A stretch of 64,000 bases of DNA from Xestospongia muta (GCA_963693285.1 OY848918.1:14506263-14570262); one strand, 5' to 3'. Shown: positions 36,080 to 50,330, counted from the first letter of the stretch. The notes: generated by a model from the letters alone, not told the origin. Translations and numbers: made by a program.

Positions 36080-36715
36080 TTATATTTCTTAACAGGTGTT
36101 TCAGTAGTAATTATGTTTGGACTTTGATCAATGTCAACAATTTTATTGCTTGATGACAAAGTTAAAACATTTGTGCCTTCAGAATATTTATTTTTGAGCC
36201 ACCAAAAGATGTCATTGTTACCTCTTTAACAAACCTCCACATCACTGTGTGCAATCATGTTGAGAATTCCAAGTGAAAAATAACATTTTCAGTGCTAGTA
36301 TTTGATTTAGTTCACCGTTAACAATGATTACTGATAACTGTACAATTGTTTTGTCAGAAAAAAATAAGGAACATTGTCTTTTGAATTTGAATCCAGAGTG
36401 AAGTCATTTTTGCTCAACTCATTGTCATTATTGCAACGTTTAAAGCAATCGAAGTGTCAACAATGAAACTCTTGTTTTATAATTTCCCTTGATCCTGGCA
36501 CTGGTCCTAACAATTCAATCATCTTTATAGAAATACACATTTTGTGACCTAAGTGAAAATCTTTGAATAATACGAAGTCCTTCTTGTTTTCTAAGGAACC
36601 ACCTTATGGTTTTCTCATAGATAAATTAAACCTTATGTGGCTGCTATCTCTATGATAATGAGTCCATATGATGCTGGATGATATGTTTCCTATGAGTCTC
36701 AATATGAAATACTAG
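36080..36715 (-). mobile_element. Old Ty3/gypsy integrase fragment, unit 2
   Basis: Same degraded integrase piece as at 20.2-20.9 kb, truncated at about 36715 where homology jumps to the LINE fragment (corresponding to 21687 in unit 1). The join implies a deletion of about 900 bases in this unit, or an insertion in unit 1. Confidence 0.6.
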
Positions 36716-37420
36716 AACGTATCTGATGGTTCCAAAAAATAACTACATCACAGGTCCATTGCTCTCCCATATTTATTTAAATGACTTCAGAAGCTTTAAT
36801 AGATCCTCTTTTTCTAAAATTGTTCTGACTCAAATAATTTTTTGAGCTGTTTAACAAGATTCTCTAAAATACTGGTCACATAGCAATTTACTTGAGCCAC
36901 ACCAAACAGAAACGAAATATATAATTGTGTCAAAAAGGAGACATCCATTGTCAATTCATACAGTCCTTAGGTGTGGACAATTTGGAAAAGGTTATACTTA
37001 CAGATATACTTTGGCGTTCTGATTAAAAGCCTTTTTCTCATGATCTGATCACATTACTGCACAATGCGCTAAGGCTAAGAAGTTTGTTAGTCTTTATACA
37101 GGCACATCCATATAAAATTACCTCCTGAATCTGTCAAACAGATATATCTTAACCTAGTCTGTCAACAATTGGATTATCGAGCTTCGTTCTATACCCAACT
37201 GCAAGAAGATATCAAAAGATTGAAGATATCCAGAAATATGCTTTTAAAAAATAATGAGACACTAACTATAATGACCTAACCTCTCACTGACGTTCCACCC
37301 TAACATCAACAAAAAATTAACGTCGTATCAATGGTATCAGTTGAATGAAAGATACACTTGCTTCTTAACAAAACTCCTCCACAATATAAATTAACCACAG
37401 TTAATTTGTAATGATGTAAA
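36716..37420 (+). mobile_element. LINE 3' fragment, unit 2
   Basis: This segment is co-linear with 21687-22390. It holds no readable catalytic blocks and is recognised by homology to the fuller copy in unit 1. Confidence 0.55.
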
Positions 37421-37646
37421 AATATCACATATACAAACATGGATATTACTGTAGTTCCCTGAGTAAGCACCCATCAGCACTTACAATTCATTTTGAATTT
37501 GAAAGGGGTGGGCACTTACATGTGATTTTTCAAAAAAGACTCTTAATAAGCGTCCAATTATGAATAATTAATTAATTACCATGAAAGACATTTTCAACAT
37601 AGATATTAGAATAGATATCTAAGCTTTCAACAAAGAAGGAACACAA

Positions 37647-37881
37647 CAATCCTCATGATACATTCACTGTTACTGTGATGAAATACAAATTGACAGTTGG
37701 TCATATCCCAAAAGAAATTTCAAAGACATGTAGGTTCTTTCTTCACAAAGGAGAATGATACGCTGTACAGTCAAGGACAAAAGGAGAAGATCCTCCATTG
37801 AGCAAGGCAGTTTAGAAGTGCCTTGTGAGCTGACCTTTTCAATTCCAAACAGAACAAAAGACAACGAAACTATAATGTCTT
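37647..37881 (+). pseudogene. HIRAN-like exon copy, frameshifted
   Basis: Homologous to 22589-22855. The stretch VGHIPKEISKTCRFFLHKG is readable, then one base is missing (CACAAAGGAGAA where unit 1 has CACAAAGGGAGAA) and the frame breaks before RRSSIEQGSLEVPCELTF resumes. Confidence 0.5.
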
Positions 37882-38205
37882 AACTTTAAAAAATGCTAGC
37901 CTAACTAATTTCTCTTTGTTGAACACGTAATAATAACCATAATAACCTCAAATCTAAGAGGTTTGGATGGGCGTAGGCATTTGTACAAGGAATTGACATT
38001 TTCCTTTAAAAACCAAAAGTATGGGGGTGGCTGCTTACATAGAAATGGGCACTTGCTTGGGGAACTACAGTATATGCATATGTGACATAATTTGTAATAT
38101 AAAAGGGACAACCTTGGGAGAAACATTTATGACTTGATATGTGAAAACAGACAACTTAGTCTATTAAAATCTCTCAAACAACACCTTTGTATACATATAG
38201 TTACT

Positions 38206-38326
38206 TCATATACATATACATCTATTCGTGGTAACTCTATATATACAAAGGTGGTTTGACAGTGATCTCTTATCACCAAAGAGGTCAGAAATGTTTTGAC
38301 AGATGTGGTCCCCTATTGCAATCAGG

Positions 38327-38365
<39 letters not shown>

Positions 38366-39049
38366 CCTCTCAGAATATCTTTCAAGGATTGGAGAAATTG
38401 AGGTGTAGCAAATTTTGCAGTATTTGATATCCAACCATCAACAGAAGACAAGAAACTATCAATTACCTGCCTGTTACATGTAGTTGCTGTTTGAAGAACC
38501 TAGAGTGATATGTTATATTCAATGATATTATATAGATAGTATTAGTTTCAAACCTGTTGAATTGCCTTTGTAGTCCAATTATCATTCAACACAAAGACTT
38601 CAAAAGCAAGACAATTCAAGTTAGTGTCATTCAAAAGAATATCAGTACAGAATCCATTGTCATTATAACAGGATTGATGACTATTGAGAGCTGTTTCTTG
38701 TAATTGACTGCAAATTCCATTTAAGTTATAGACATTGCTGTTCAAAATGACATTCATAAAGCAACTGTTCACATTATCAACCCAAGTTTGACCCTATACA
38801 ACATTAATGAACATTACAAAGAAAACACTAAATACTTACAGCAGATGTGAAACAACTTTGATTGTTTTTTAAATGGCGGCAGTATCTGTCACCATAGGCA
38901 AGAGGATAGCCATTAGTACCACATTGAAATCTTGGCTCTACACACTGAGTATAGAAATCACAGTTATTGGCATTAACTAGAGCTGTACAGTCCTGAGCTT
39001 TGATAGTAACTGCAAAATAGAGTACGAGTAAAAACTCGAGTATCGTCAT
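38206..39049 (-). CDS. Secreted cysteine-rich protein 2
   Basis: Exons 39049-38840, 38793-38554, 38499-38367 and 38312-38206 give 229 residues with the same signal peptide type (MTILEFLLVLYFAVTIKAQ) and cysteine pattern as copy 1 (CDFYTQC, GYPLAYGDRYC, SHQSCYNDNGFC). An acidic Glu interrupts the hydrophobic start but the core remains strongly hydrophobic. Differences cluster in exon 2 (EVFVLNDNWTTKAIQQ against EVLYLNDYWNKQAIQQ). The (AC)n run before exon 4 is longer here. All junctions follow GT...AG and keep phase; exon 3 ends in phase 1 as in the other copies. Confidence 0.75.
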
Positions 39050-39389
39050 ACTGTAATTTCGTTTGGCAATTGTATATGTTTACATAGTATCGTATTCAAA
39101 ATTGTGAAATACATTAAAATTTTGCGTGTTGTCAAGGGAAAATTCGTATGTGAGAAGCCAAAATATGAATCCTGTTAATTTTTTCAGAACTGTAAACCAC
39201 AGTATGTGAGGAGTTGATATGTTCTAGTTCAAATCATGACACTTTTAATAATGTGAGTATTTTAAGGATCATCATTCTCATTACATCATCATAACATATT
39301 AAATTTTGCACATATATAGGATTGAAATATTCATTGTAATATAGATTCTGTATTATGTAATAGAGCAGACGTATAAAAATTAGAATAAA

Positions 39390-39437
39390 ATGAGTGAGAT
39401 GAGTGAGATGATGACTGCAGACATTTATCCAGTTAAA
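39390..39437 (+). CDS. Divergent short exon, unit 2 copy
   Basis: Encodes MSEMSEMMTADIYPVK to a GTAAGA donor, 341 bases head to head from secreted gene 2. One substitution (Asn to Tyr) separates it from unit 1. The candidate second exon seen in units 1 and 3 is missing because the block breaks at about 39876, so this copy may be incomplete. Confidence 0.35.
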
Positions 39438-40189
39438 GTAAGATATGTAATATTTCATAATTATATCCGTAATCATTGTTAGTTAGTTTTTTTATACTAT
39501 TGTTGTTATTTTTTTACAAATGAGAAAGAGATCAAGATCAATAACAAATTTACAGTCATTGTATGTGTTAAGCAAACAAAAAAAGAAATTATAGGAGGTA
39601 CAAAATTATTATGTACAATAAAAATAAGCATGTTATATTATATCTACTACTATCTATCCACATGTCCATCAATTCTGTCTGGTATTGCTGCCTAAAATGC
39701 TTGCCAACCACTTTTATGTCTAAACAGAAAGCACCTACAATAGTTTCTCTTATGCTGAGTGTGTGGTAATACCAGATAGAGTCCTAGAAAATATGGTAGA
39801 CTGACATATCAGGTCTGGCCAACCAGACTATTGTCTATCCATTGACACAGATCCATCTGTCCATTATCTATGTTTCAGCATTGGGACGCCTCCTTTTTAG
39901 CACAAGATTATATTTATTTTCTGTTTGGTTTAGCACAAAGAGGTTGCTGTCTAACCAGCATTTCAGAGAATTAACATATATATTTGTTGAACAGTTGAGA
40001 AACCATCATTTGAGCCATAACAATTTTAGATAAAGAGTATATATTAATGCTATTCAAGTCATTTATGAAATCCGGAAGACTGAGGGATCAGTAATGTATT
40101 TATTCATCATTTCATCATTTTTGCAACAGAAGTGCCAGATAGTTGCTTCTTTTTTTATTACTGTACATGAACTTTGTCTGAATTAACGA

Positions 40190-40630
40190 CAATGCAGAAC
40201 CTAATGTAGATCTCTGTAGAACATCTCATGTAACAATGACTTCCTCTGAAATTTAATTACCACTTGCTGTTTTCTAGCCAAAATAAGTAGTCAGTTAACC
40301 ATGCAAGGAGATTTGGATGAAACTGATAACTTCTCAGTTTGTTTACAGGTAGTCTATATGTGATACACTATAAAAAGCCTTCCTATAGTCAAGAAAGATC
40401 ACACAAATATTATCTCCATTCTTACACAAAGTCTGAACCCTCATTGACAATTGTATAACTCTCCACGATGACTCTTGAGGTGACTATTCACAAGTGAATA
40501 AATGCTGTCAGTTTCTTATTACTGTAAATGAGCTTTCTCCATAATAGTGACACCATTGGACCTAATATAGATCTGTGGAACACCTGATGTAATGTTGACT
40601 TGTTCTACATTTATGTACTTGCATTTGTGA
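40190..40630 (-). mobile_element. LINE reverse transcriptase fragment, unit 2 to 3 spacer
   Basis: Near-identical copy of 28300-28720 in the same orientation, part of the larger duplicated block 39876-41000. Confidence 0.65.
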
Positions 40631-41529
40631 AATTATTAAAGTTTATTTCATGAGACTGTATGTGTACTACCACACTATATTGCAAACACACATAGACGCA
40701 ACACTGAGTAGACAACAAGTAAATAAAAATTTCTAACAAAATCACTAACTGTAGAGATACCAATAAAAACATATCAAAAAAGCCTAAAGTAGGAATGGCA
40801 GTATGGACATCCCTACATATAGTAGACACATTATCAAGGCTATGATGCTTTGTTGCTACAGTTTTATGAGACAATCAGTCCATTAAGAAGTCAAAAGTAA
40901 AAGACTGTTCAAATAGATAGAAAGTGAGGATTTGGTTTAAGGAATATACTGAGTGTGTAGTGAAATAGATCTTTCAAATTTAAAAATTGTGTTCAGGTAC
41001 TTCTGTGTAGCTACAATACATATGTAGGAGAGAAGTTCATACTGCCATTTATACTTTGAGCTTGTTTGAGATGTTTTATTGCCATCCCTACATTTAATTA
41101 TATAATTTCTCGAAACTTCTATTTACTTATAATAATACTGAATTTGCTCCATTTCCTTATAAAACTACTAGACTATTGCAAATGACTGTAGAAAATGCAA
41201 AGTACAATTATTTTGAAGTTGTTATATAAACATAGATCATTGGAATACTTCAACAGCTAATATAGTTTCATAGATGATTGTGTAAGATATTTATTTATTT
41301 ATTTATATAATTATTTTTTATGTATTTACTTATTTATTTATTTATTTATTCAACTCTGAATATTTTCAAAATATTAATAAGAATAATAACATTAAAAACA
41401 ACTTCAGCACTAATAAAAGGGTTCAATACAAACTAAACACTAAAACTGTTTTAATAAAAATAATTATTTATATCACAAAAATGGCAATTAGCAAACATAT
41501 GAATCATGGGTGATATGCACACTTTGTGA

Positions 41530-44500
41530 CTAATACTCTCTCTTTTTTTCAGCTTCCAGCATTTTCTTTTCATTTTGATCCTCAATAAATGGTGTCTCAG
41601 CAAACACGATACCTTCTATCTTTGATTCTGTCTTCATAGTCTCTAGAGCTGTCTCAGTAACATTCTCCTCACGTTGTCTGATTGTTGTTCGTAAACTGCC
41701 TGTTATACTAGGGACACCTTTCTTTTGCTTCGTGAAAAATGCAGATGATGCGAATTCATTGAAATCTTTACCTGTAACACCAAAGAACCATCTCTTCCAA
41801 GTATTCCTAACTTCTTTGGAACGAAGACAATGCATTATAAAAATGAACAGACCATGAAAACCAGTGATAATCACAAACAATGCAGCAAAGAGATCTCGTA
41901 CTGTCTTATTGGTATGAATATCTTGAGTGGCTAACAATCCAATACCCCATCCCAGACCAAGCAAAATAGACAATGTTACAGTTATAATAATTTGTTGGCG
42001 AACAAATGTTATGTTATTATTGTCCTTTGTTTTGATATCTGACTGGAAGTTTTTTCTTAGAAGAGAAACAATGATGATGATGAACACCACCCAATTGAAC
42101 AAATATATAATCAGAAATGGAACTATCATACCAATATAGTATGGTTCATTAAAGGCACGACAACTATATTAGAATAAAATGTAGACATTTTATATACAAA
42201 CATAACAAATGTACTTACAAATGATCACTCAAGTAGTTTTTATAATTAGGAGCAAAACAGAACAAGACAATGAACAATGGAGTAACTACAAGTAAGAAAT
42301 TATTTATATAGTACATTATATAAATGATATTAAGTACTTACTCCATGATGATATGGTAGCTTTTAAAACAAAATGATGGATTTTTCTTCCAAGGACAATA
42401 ACTAAATTCATATATAAATTGATAGCCTCAGCAGCTGTGATCATGAAAGTTGTTAAAAAGAAATACTGCAATACAACAGCTGTAACAACACAGAGTCCAG
42501 GGATAGTTCGACTGTGGACAGCAAAAATAAAGGCAATATAGAGACCCATTAAAGCAAAACATAAGTTAAGAAGTAGTTGTCCATGATCAGAAGTGCGTAG
42601 TTTCCTATCAGGACAACATAATAAAGTGAATATAAATTAATAACATACTTGTTAGCAAAGTAAGAAATGATAGTAATAGTCAGACAAAAGATAGAGATAA
42701 TAATACCAATGTAAGTCACAGAATCTAAGAACAATGTCAGTTCAGTTTGTTCTATTGGTTCATTAATAACAGGAGATACATCCTATAAATCATAATAATA
42801 ATAACAACATGAATTCTATCAGTACTTACCAGTAATATAGCAAAGTTAGTAAGATGACTACATTCACATAAAATTTTTGTTTTATTATTAGTAGTGTTAT
42901 GACATCCTTTATTAGACCAGTCTCCATATCCATCTAACATGAGTAGTTATCCTAAAACACTAACTAACTCATCTTACCATCTAATGATTGATTCCAAAAG
43001 AAACATTGTGGAGATGACCCATTTAAATTCTATAAAGAAATTAGAATAATTATTACTAAACACATACTACAATACTTACTGGATTAATCAGGAAACTAAG
43101 ACCTACAGGAGGATCCAATCCACTTATTCTATTTGTTCCTACAACAGTAGTTGAGATGATAATACTACCTATCTCAAGAAAGTTATTATTTCTTCTCACA
43201 AATAGAGAGTCAGTAGTGAAGACTGAATGAGTGATTTTAGTATTATTCGTAATATTTGGAACTGTACTCAATAAATTGTGTGGCAAACTGATAGATGCAG
43301 TATGTTGTTGACCACTTGTTCCAAATACTAAATCAGTAGAATTAAGAGTTTGATTTCCATCTGAAAATCCTCTATAATTTACACTGAATGTTTGACCAGA
43401 TTGTGTAAATTCTAAAATATCCAGTTGTTGTACAGATACAGCAAATGATTGTTGTGTTATTATAACTGGTTCAGATATATTAGTAATTGGTAGACCCTCT
43501 ACAACTGACTCAATAGCTTCTAACATTCTATATGTAAAAAGACAATATTGATATCTGATAGTATACAAAGCTAACTGACTTAGCTGATGTGTTAGATTTT
43601 TCTTGGCTAGTCTGTAAAGTTTTTTGATTGACATTTAAAATATTGTCAACTACTTCAAAAAAGGTAGTAGACAGCTACAAATAAAACAACAAATAGTTTG
43701 TCAGAACAATTACAAAGGAGGTCTTACAGTAAAATTTCCTGATACATCTTGTGTAGCTGTTATCAGGACACTCACACTTGCTATCACTTCAGTAGAACCT
43801 AATCTATTGCTATTACTGGTGAGATTCTCCAGTTGTTTTACTTTATTCACAACTGGTGCCTAAATAAAAGTAACAGTTTCAATCAATAATAGAATTGAAC
43901 ATGAATGATTAACATTTCTTAGGTCACATATATCACGAGTTAGATCACTGAAGATACAAGCTGCTACATTTGGTTCTGCCCACATAGCTCCACTGGTGAA
44001 GTCTCCTCCACAATATCTAGTAGCTTGAAGTATCCCTTCTTCTTCTAAATTCTTCTTACCACAAGGACAACTCTTGATCACTTCTACTCCAATGTTAGTT
44101 TCAGGCCACAAAATAGTGATATTAAGATCTTGTCTACCAGAATGTGATGGTATAGTAGTATTGGTAGCAGGACAACCATCTTCATGAAGTTATAGATACT
44201 CAATTATCTTAATAATATTGACATACCAAATCTGACCACTTTATCTAATGAAATATTAACATTGATTTGTATACTTAGTGCAGCCAATTGATGTTGTACT
44301 CCAACTCTGAGTTGTTCACTAGCTTCATTCTTTGTTACCAAAGTAACAACAATAGGAATAGTATCAAGTTGTGCAGTGTAACTGTAATTTTAAGAGAGAA
44401 ATATTATGTCATTGACTTAATGATAAATACTTACTTAATGTTACTTGAATGAAGTTGTAGGAATAAAAAGAAAGTACCTGAATTTTTTGGTAAACTCTTA

Positions 44501-46502
44501 CCAGAAAGTAAACTGTTAACCTGCAAATGAATTACAATATATGGCTTTTTATATTAATGGATGGTACCTGATTAATAACACCCTGGATTATCTCCAATAC
44601 AGTCCTATTGTTTGTCTCATAATCATCTGATAGGTGTATCTCAGCTTTATACTGAATAACATCTTTATTGAATAAATTATCAATAAAACATTTATCTTTT
44701 TATCTTAATTAATACCTGAAATGTTTAATATAACACTTGAAGAGTTTACTGAGATAATATTTCCTCTAATTACACTCTTAGCTTCACAGTGATAGAATCC
44801 TCTATCATTTAAACTCAGTTCAGTAAACATCAATACAGAAGGATCATTGTTATCATTTGGAAATAACACGTTATTTTTATACCACAAAATAGTGGGGATA
44901 GGATTACCAGTAGCTCTACAAGTAAGATTAACGGTAGAATAGAGATTCCCTGAAGTATTTCTAGGCGATTGTGTAATTTCTGGTAAAATGTAGATTACCA
45001 CAACTGTATAAATAAAGATAATGCAACACAGTATACATTGCTTCATCTAAACTTACCATGTTCACAGTTAATGCCAGTATATCCACTAGAACAATCACAC
45101 AAATATCTATTACTCAAACTGTGGCATTTACCATGTTTACCACAAGGAGAATTCAAACAGTAGTTTATTGGTAAAGCTGAAACTAGACAATTACTAATGA
45201 AAATTATCTAAGTCACTTACGATCAGCTACTTGGAGTACATATGGTGTCATTAAAACAATTCCAAATTTAACCCTATTATCAGCTTGACAGGAGTAGCTA
45301 CCATTATTACTTCCTCTCAAATCTTTGATTATTATCACGCTTGTAGTAGGAATATAGTTTGTGTGAAAACCATTGGACTCCTTTGATGATACAATTGTTA
45401 TTCTGCTTGTGTTCAATAAAAGTTGTCCATTTTTTCTCCATACAATAACAGGTTGTGGAATACCTTCAGCAGTACAGTTAAATGTCACATTTTGTCCTTT
45501 GTGTTTGGTAAACAATGTTATAGTATTGTTTAATATGGCTGCATTAACTAAAAAAAACAAAGTAGTAAACAATATTCTCTAAGCTAAAACAAACACTGTG
45601 TTCATGTAAAATTGAATAATCTGAAATAAATGAGTTAGAAAATACATATGGCCAACAAATGTTTAATAATGTTCTACAACTTTATACATGACTGTAAGTG
45701 TTTAAATCACAACTATATAGCAAGATGTCTATTTTAATGTGAATAGTAATGCAATTAGAAAAAATCAATATTTCTTTGTCTGACCACATATCTACTGAAA
45801 GAATACATTAATTCAAGAATATATTAATACTTTATCTTACTCACTATAAACACTGAGTGTAGAGTTTACAGCATCACTGCCATAAGCATTGATGACTTGG
45901 CATTCATATATACCAGTATCTTCTAAAACAACTAATTCCATTCTCAAAATACCAGAATTTGAATCACCACTTAGAAATCGTGAACCATCTTTGTACCATG
46001 TCAAATGTAGAGGAGGACTACCCTAATAAAGTCATAAAAAACTTCATACTTACTGACCACAAACTAATCACTAACTTGTGTTATATTACATCTAATAAGA
46101 ACAGTTGTACCATTAGCTACTATAGCATCTTGTCCAACATCAATAGTAACATCAGGTGGTATTTGTGTTCCAGGACTAAGTGGTATGTTGGTACCAGTTT
46201 CTTTAAGGTGATGAGCAATCAATGGAGCAACTAAGAGAGTTAAGGACAGAGATAATGCAAATATTTAAATATTAAGGTTAACAGCAATAACTAAAAATAA
46301 GCAACATTGATCAGTCAGAAGTTGCATTACACATGTCTATAGAATGGTTGTTACATTGTCATTAATAGACAAGTACAATTACATAGAGATGATGCTACTA
46401 CCATCATTACAATATTGTTTGCCTTGTATTGGATTGACATAGAAACATCCCTACATTGTTTGTTTTTAAGAAAAACTTTTTTAAACATTATAGAACACAC
46501 TT

Positions 46503-46539
<37 letters not shown>

Positions 46540-49500
46540 CTATCTTAATCATTAGTAGTAAATAATTTTTTTCTATAATGAGTAATTAGGGATTAGAATT
46601 CCAACTTCTCAAACAAGCCCAAAATAGAAACAGAATATGGACATTATGGTAGGATAGTTGGTGGAAATGTAAATTATTGGATAGAGTATTGATATGCTAC
46701 AATGAATATATGCTAGATTCTGAGTATACGTAATCCTGAACCAGACACAGATCCTGTATAAAATTGTGTATACAAACGAAATAAAAAGTACCTAATTAAA
46801 CATTGCTTTTAAAAGCAATTTTTTAAACTGTGAATATAGGCTCTAATTTTAGTCTTACCAAGTGTATCAGTTGGAGTAGGTGAAACTGTGGTAGAGGAAA
46901 GAGATGCAGTGTGACAATTAATATCAGTTATATCATTACAACAATCATTTAAAAAGTGACAGATTTGATCACAAAAGCATTTATTATTGCTACAATTTTG
47001 TGACAGGGACCATACACAACATCCAGAATAGCTGAGACTAAGTGCCAAACATGAGCCTAAATTAACATAATATGAACAACTTTTAATTTATTTCATAGTA
47101 CTCATTTACCTTGAGTAACACTTGGTGTAGGTATAACTATAAAACTACTTGAAGATAAAAAACTTGGTGGAAGATGTGTACTACTTGTCAAAGAGTACGA
47201 AGTTATAGATTCTCTGTCTTCATAAAAATGATAAATAATTGATGTTTATTATAGCAGATAATTTGATGACAATTTTTATATCAGTAACTACATATGCTAC
47301 TATCTTACACATGAACTGTTAGGAAGAAGCCTTCATTATATGTCATAATAAAACTAAATTTTGACTTGACTAAAATTTGACTACCATAATTAAGTAGTGA
47401 TTCCTAGCTTGGCCAGTGCAATCAAATTGCATCATGTATTAAATTGTCTCAAAAAACACATTTGCATGTATGCAGTTACTATATATACACAACTATTCAT
47501 GGCAACTGTATGTATGTATATAAAGGTGTTTTAACAGTGATCTCTTATGACAAAAAAGTCACAAAATATTTTGACAGAAGTTGCTCTAATGGTAAATCAG
47601 GTCATATATTATATATATATATATATATATTAGACTAAAATTTGACTACTACAATTAAGATGTCATCTTAAAAGCAAACATAGGAGAAATGATTTTAAGA
47701 TAACATACAATGCATAAACTAATAAATGTTTTGAAAATGAAATTTTATTCCATAAGTAAACTCCTGAAATCATTAGTTTTGTTTCTAAAGCACTCAAAAC
47801 AAGACCTATAAAAGGCAAAACTTCATATTTTAGTGTGTTATCTCTGTGAATTTAGTGTCCAAACTGTTTATGATTATTGAGTTATCATGAGCTATGAAGC
47901 AGAGGCAGAGGTACAGGTCCAACATTTGACTAACTGTGTCCATGATGCTTAGAAATAAGAAGCAGCAGGATAACAACCAATATCAGTTATGTCATTGCAA
48001 CAATTGTTTAAAATTTGACAGTTTTGATGATAATTGCTACATGTTTGTGACAGGGACCAATCATTACATCCAGAATAGCTGAGATTGAGTGCCAAACATA
48101 ATCCAAAAATTATTATGTTTCACACTTAATATGAACAACTATTAATTAAATATATAGTGCTCATTTACTGTGTAACAGTTGCTGTAGGTGTAACTATAGA
48201 ACCACATGAAGAGGATGAAAAACTTGCTATAAGATGTGTAATGCTTGTCAAAGGGTACAGAGTTTTAGATTCTGTAGTACTTGTCAAAAGGTAGAGTTTT
48301 AGATTCTGTGTCTACTTAAAAATGGTAATAAATTGTTTATTATTAGATCATGTAAGAAATAATATCATTTCAAGAAACACATCATTATATGCTACAACAT
48401 TACACATATAGTCTTAGATAGACGCCTTTATATGTATCAAAACGAGACCTATAAAAGGCCATACTTCATAGCTTAGTGTGTTATCTCTGTGAATTTGGTG
48501 TCCAAACTGATTATGTTTATTGTGTTATCATGAACTATGAAACAAAGACAGAGATGTAGGTCCTACAATTGTTTAACTGTATCTGTACATGTGATGCTTA
48601 GAAACCTTGTTTTAACCTATAACTAAGTCATAATGAAGGGATTTCATTGAAAGAAACTCAGCAAAAATTGAAAGATTTTATTAAGTTTTCAATGAGATAT
48701 TCATTGTTTTCTGCCAATACATTTCAGCAGACAATCTGAACCATCAAAAAACAGGCAATACTACTGTTTGTATGATAATATTGTTATTGGAGTTGGTGGG
48801 AATGTTCATTATTGGATTACAGCATTGTTTTGGCACATAATATAACTAAAGTGTGACTAGATTAAAATGTGACTACAACAAGTGAAAAGGGATTTAAAAT
48901 AAACATAAAGAAAAGATTATATGATGACATATTTGCAAAAGGTAATAAAATTATGCAATAGATTTTTTCTTAAGAACCCTACATTATTCATTTTGTAAAT
49001 TTATGATAATTTTATTATTGGAGTTGGTGGGAATGTGAATTATTGGATACAGTAATGTTTTGACACACACTATTATAATTATAAAATGAGGGACTTCTGA
49101 TTTTGTCTTACCAAGTGTATCAGTTGGAGTAGGTGAAACTATAAATTTGGAATAAGAAACAGGATAACAACCTATGTCAGTTATATCACTACAACAATCA
49201 TTTTTAAAGTGACAGTACTGATCACAGTAGCAGTCTATACTTTGACAACTTTGAGTCCGAGATGATATACAACATCCAGGAAAGCCAAGATTAAATGACT
49301 TACATGACCCTAGAAGTAACGGATAACAAAAAGTAAAGGTAATTTATAGTGATAACATAAAATGCAAAAGCAAATAAAAACTAGGAAATATTTTTTTCAT
49401 AAGAATTTCTTACATTTTTAAATTCATACATTTATGATAATTTTGTTATTGGAGTTGGTGGAAGAGATATACATTGTTGAATACAGCATTATTTAGAAAC

Positions 49501-50330
49501 ACATGATTATAAGTATGAAATATGGAGCTTATGATTTTGTTTTATCAAGTATATTATTTGAAGGATGACAACCTATATAAGCTATATCACTACAACAATG
49601 ATTACTACTATGACATTGTTGAGCACAGTGGCAGCCTTTATTGCTACAAGTTCCTGACATGTGTGATATACAACATCCAGGGTAGCTGAGACTAAGTGCC
49701 AAACATGACCCTGGAATTAACAAATATTAACATTTTAATTTAATTTGTAGCAATGATTTACAATACAAAGGAAATAAAAATTACTAAATATATATATTTT
49801 TAAAAATAATTTCCTACAACATTAAGTTCATACATCTATGACAATTTTTGCTTTCGAAGTTGGTGGGAATGTACATTGTTGGATACATAATTGTTTTGCC
49901 ACATAGATGATTATAATTATGAAATCCAAAGCTTCTGATATTGTCTTACCAAATGTATTAATTGGAGTAGGAGAAACTGTAAGAGAGGAAGAAGAAGCAG
50001 GATAACAACCAATATCAGCTATATCATCACAACAATTGTTTGAAATGTGACAGTTTTGATGACAAAAACATCCATTATTGCTACAATGATGTGACAAGGA
50101 CAATGTACAACATCCCAAATAGCTGAGATTAAGTGCCAAACATGAGCCTATAATTAACATAATAATTATGAACAATTTAATTTATTTTAAACATCAAACA
50201 ATTTATAGTGCTCATTTACCTTGAGTAACAGTTGGTGTAGGTGTAACTATAGAATCAATTGAAAAAGATAAAAAAATTGCTGGAAGATGTGTACTACTTG
50301 TCAAAGAATATGGAGTTTTAGATTCTTTGT
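41530..50330 (-). CDS. Adhesion-type GPCR 3, with enlarged somatomedin-B array
   Basis: Third tandem receptor. From 5': mucin exon 50330-50220; SMB-like exons about 50150-49950, 49710-49550 and 49312-49118; mucin exon about 48310-48170; a decayed SMB exon about 48105-47960; mucin exon about 47222-47112; SMB exon about 47055-46857 (CFCDQICHFLNDCC, then SPTPTDT); Ig in two exons 46.23-45.84 kb; Ig 45.56-45.22; EGF about 45.18-45.06; Ig 45.00-44.71; linker exons 44.67-44.22; HRM 44.19-43.92; GAIN 43.86-43.08; GPS 43.02-42.82 (ECSHLTNFAILL, HLT at 42856-42848); TM1-TM7 to the stop at 41530. The 7TM and GAIN exons are nearly the same as in receptor 2, while the Ig and array exons are the most diverged of the three. 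Main exons are open. Confidence 0.86.
46850..50330 (-). repeat. Somatomedin-B/mucin exon array in receptor 3
   Basis: Five SMB-type exons share the start GSCLAL.LSY.GCC and the knot pattern C.C...C.....CC.DI..I.C, most fused to a SPTPT tail in the same exon. Two are decaying: at 47960-48105 one Cys of the GCC pair and several residues before HQNC are lost, and at 49529-49723 the donor reads GATAAA instead of GGTAAG, removing the GT. All exons begin and end in phase 1. Confidence 0.75.
47430..47640 (-). pseudogene. Relic of secreted-gene exon 4 inside receptor 3 intron
   Basis: The sequence from AAATTGTCTCAAAAAACAC to the (AT)n run at 47612-47632 is homologous to 23135-23310, the exon 4 region with its microsatellite, in the same orientation. 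The coding frame is not preserved. Its position inside the receptor exon array shows that pieces of the secreted gene have moved into the receptor gene by rearrangement. Confidence 0.5.
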
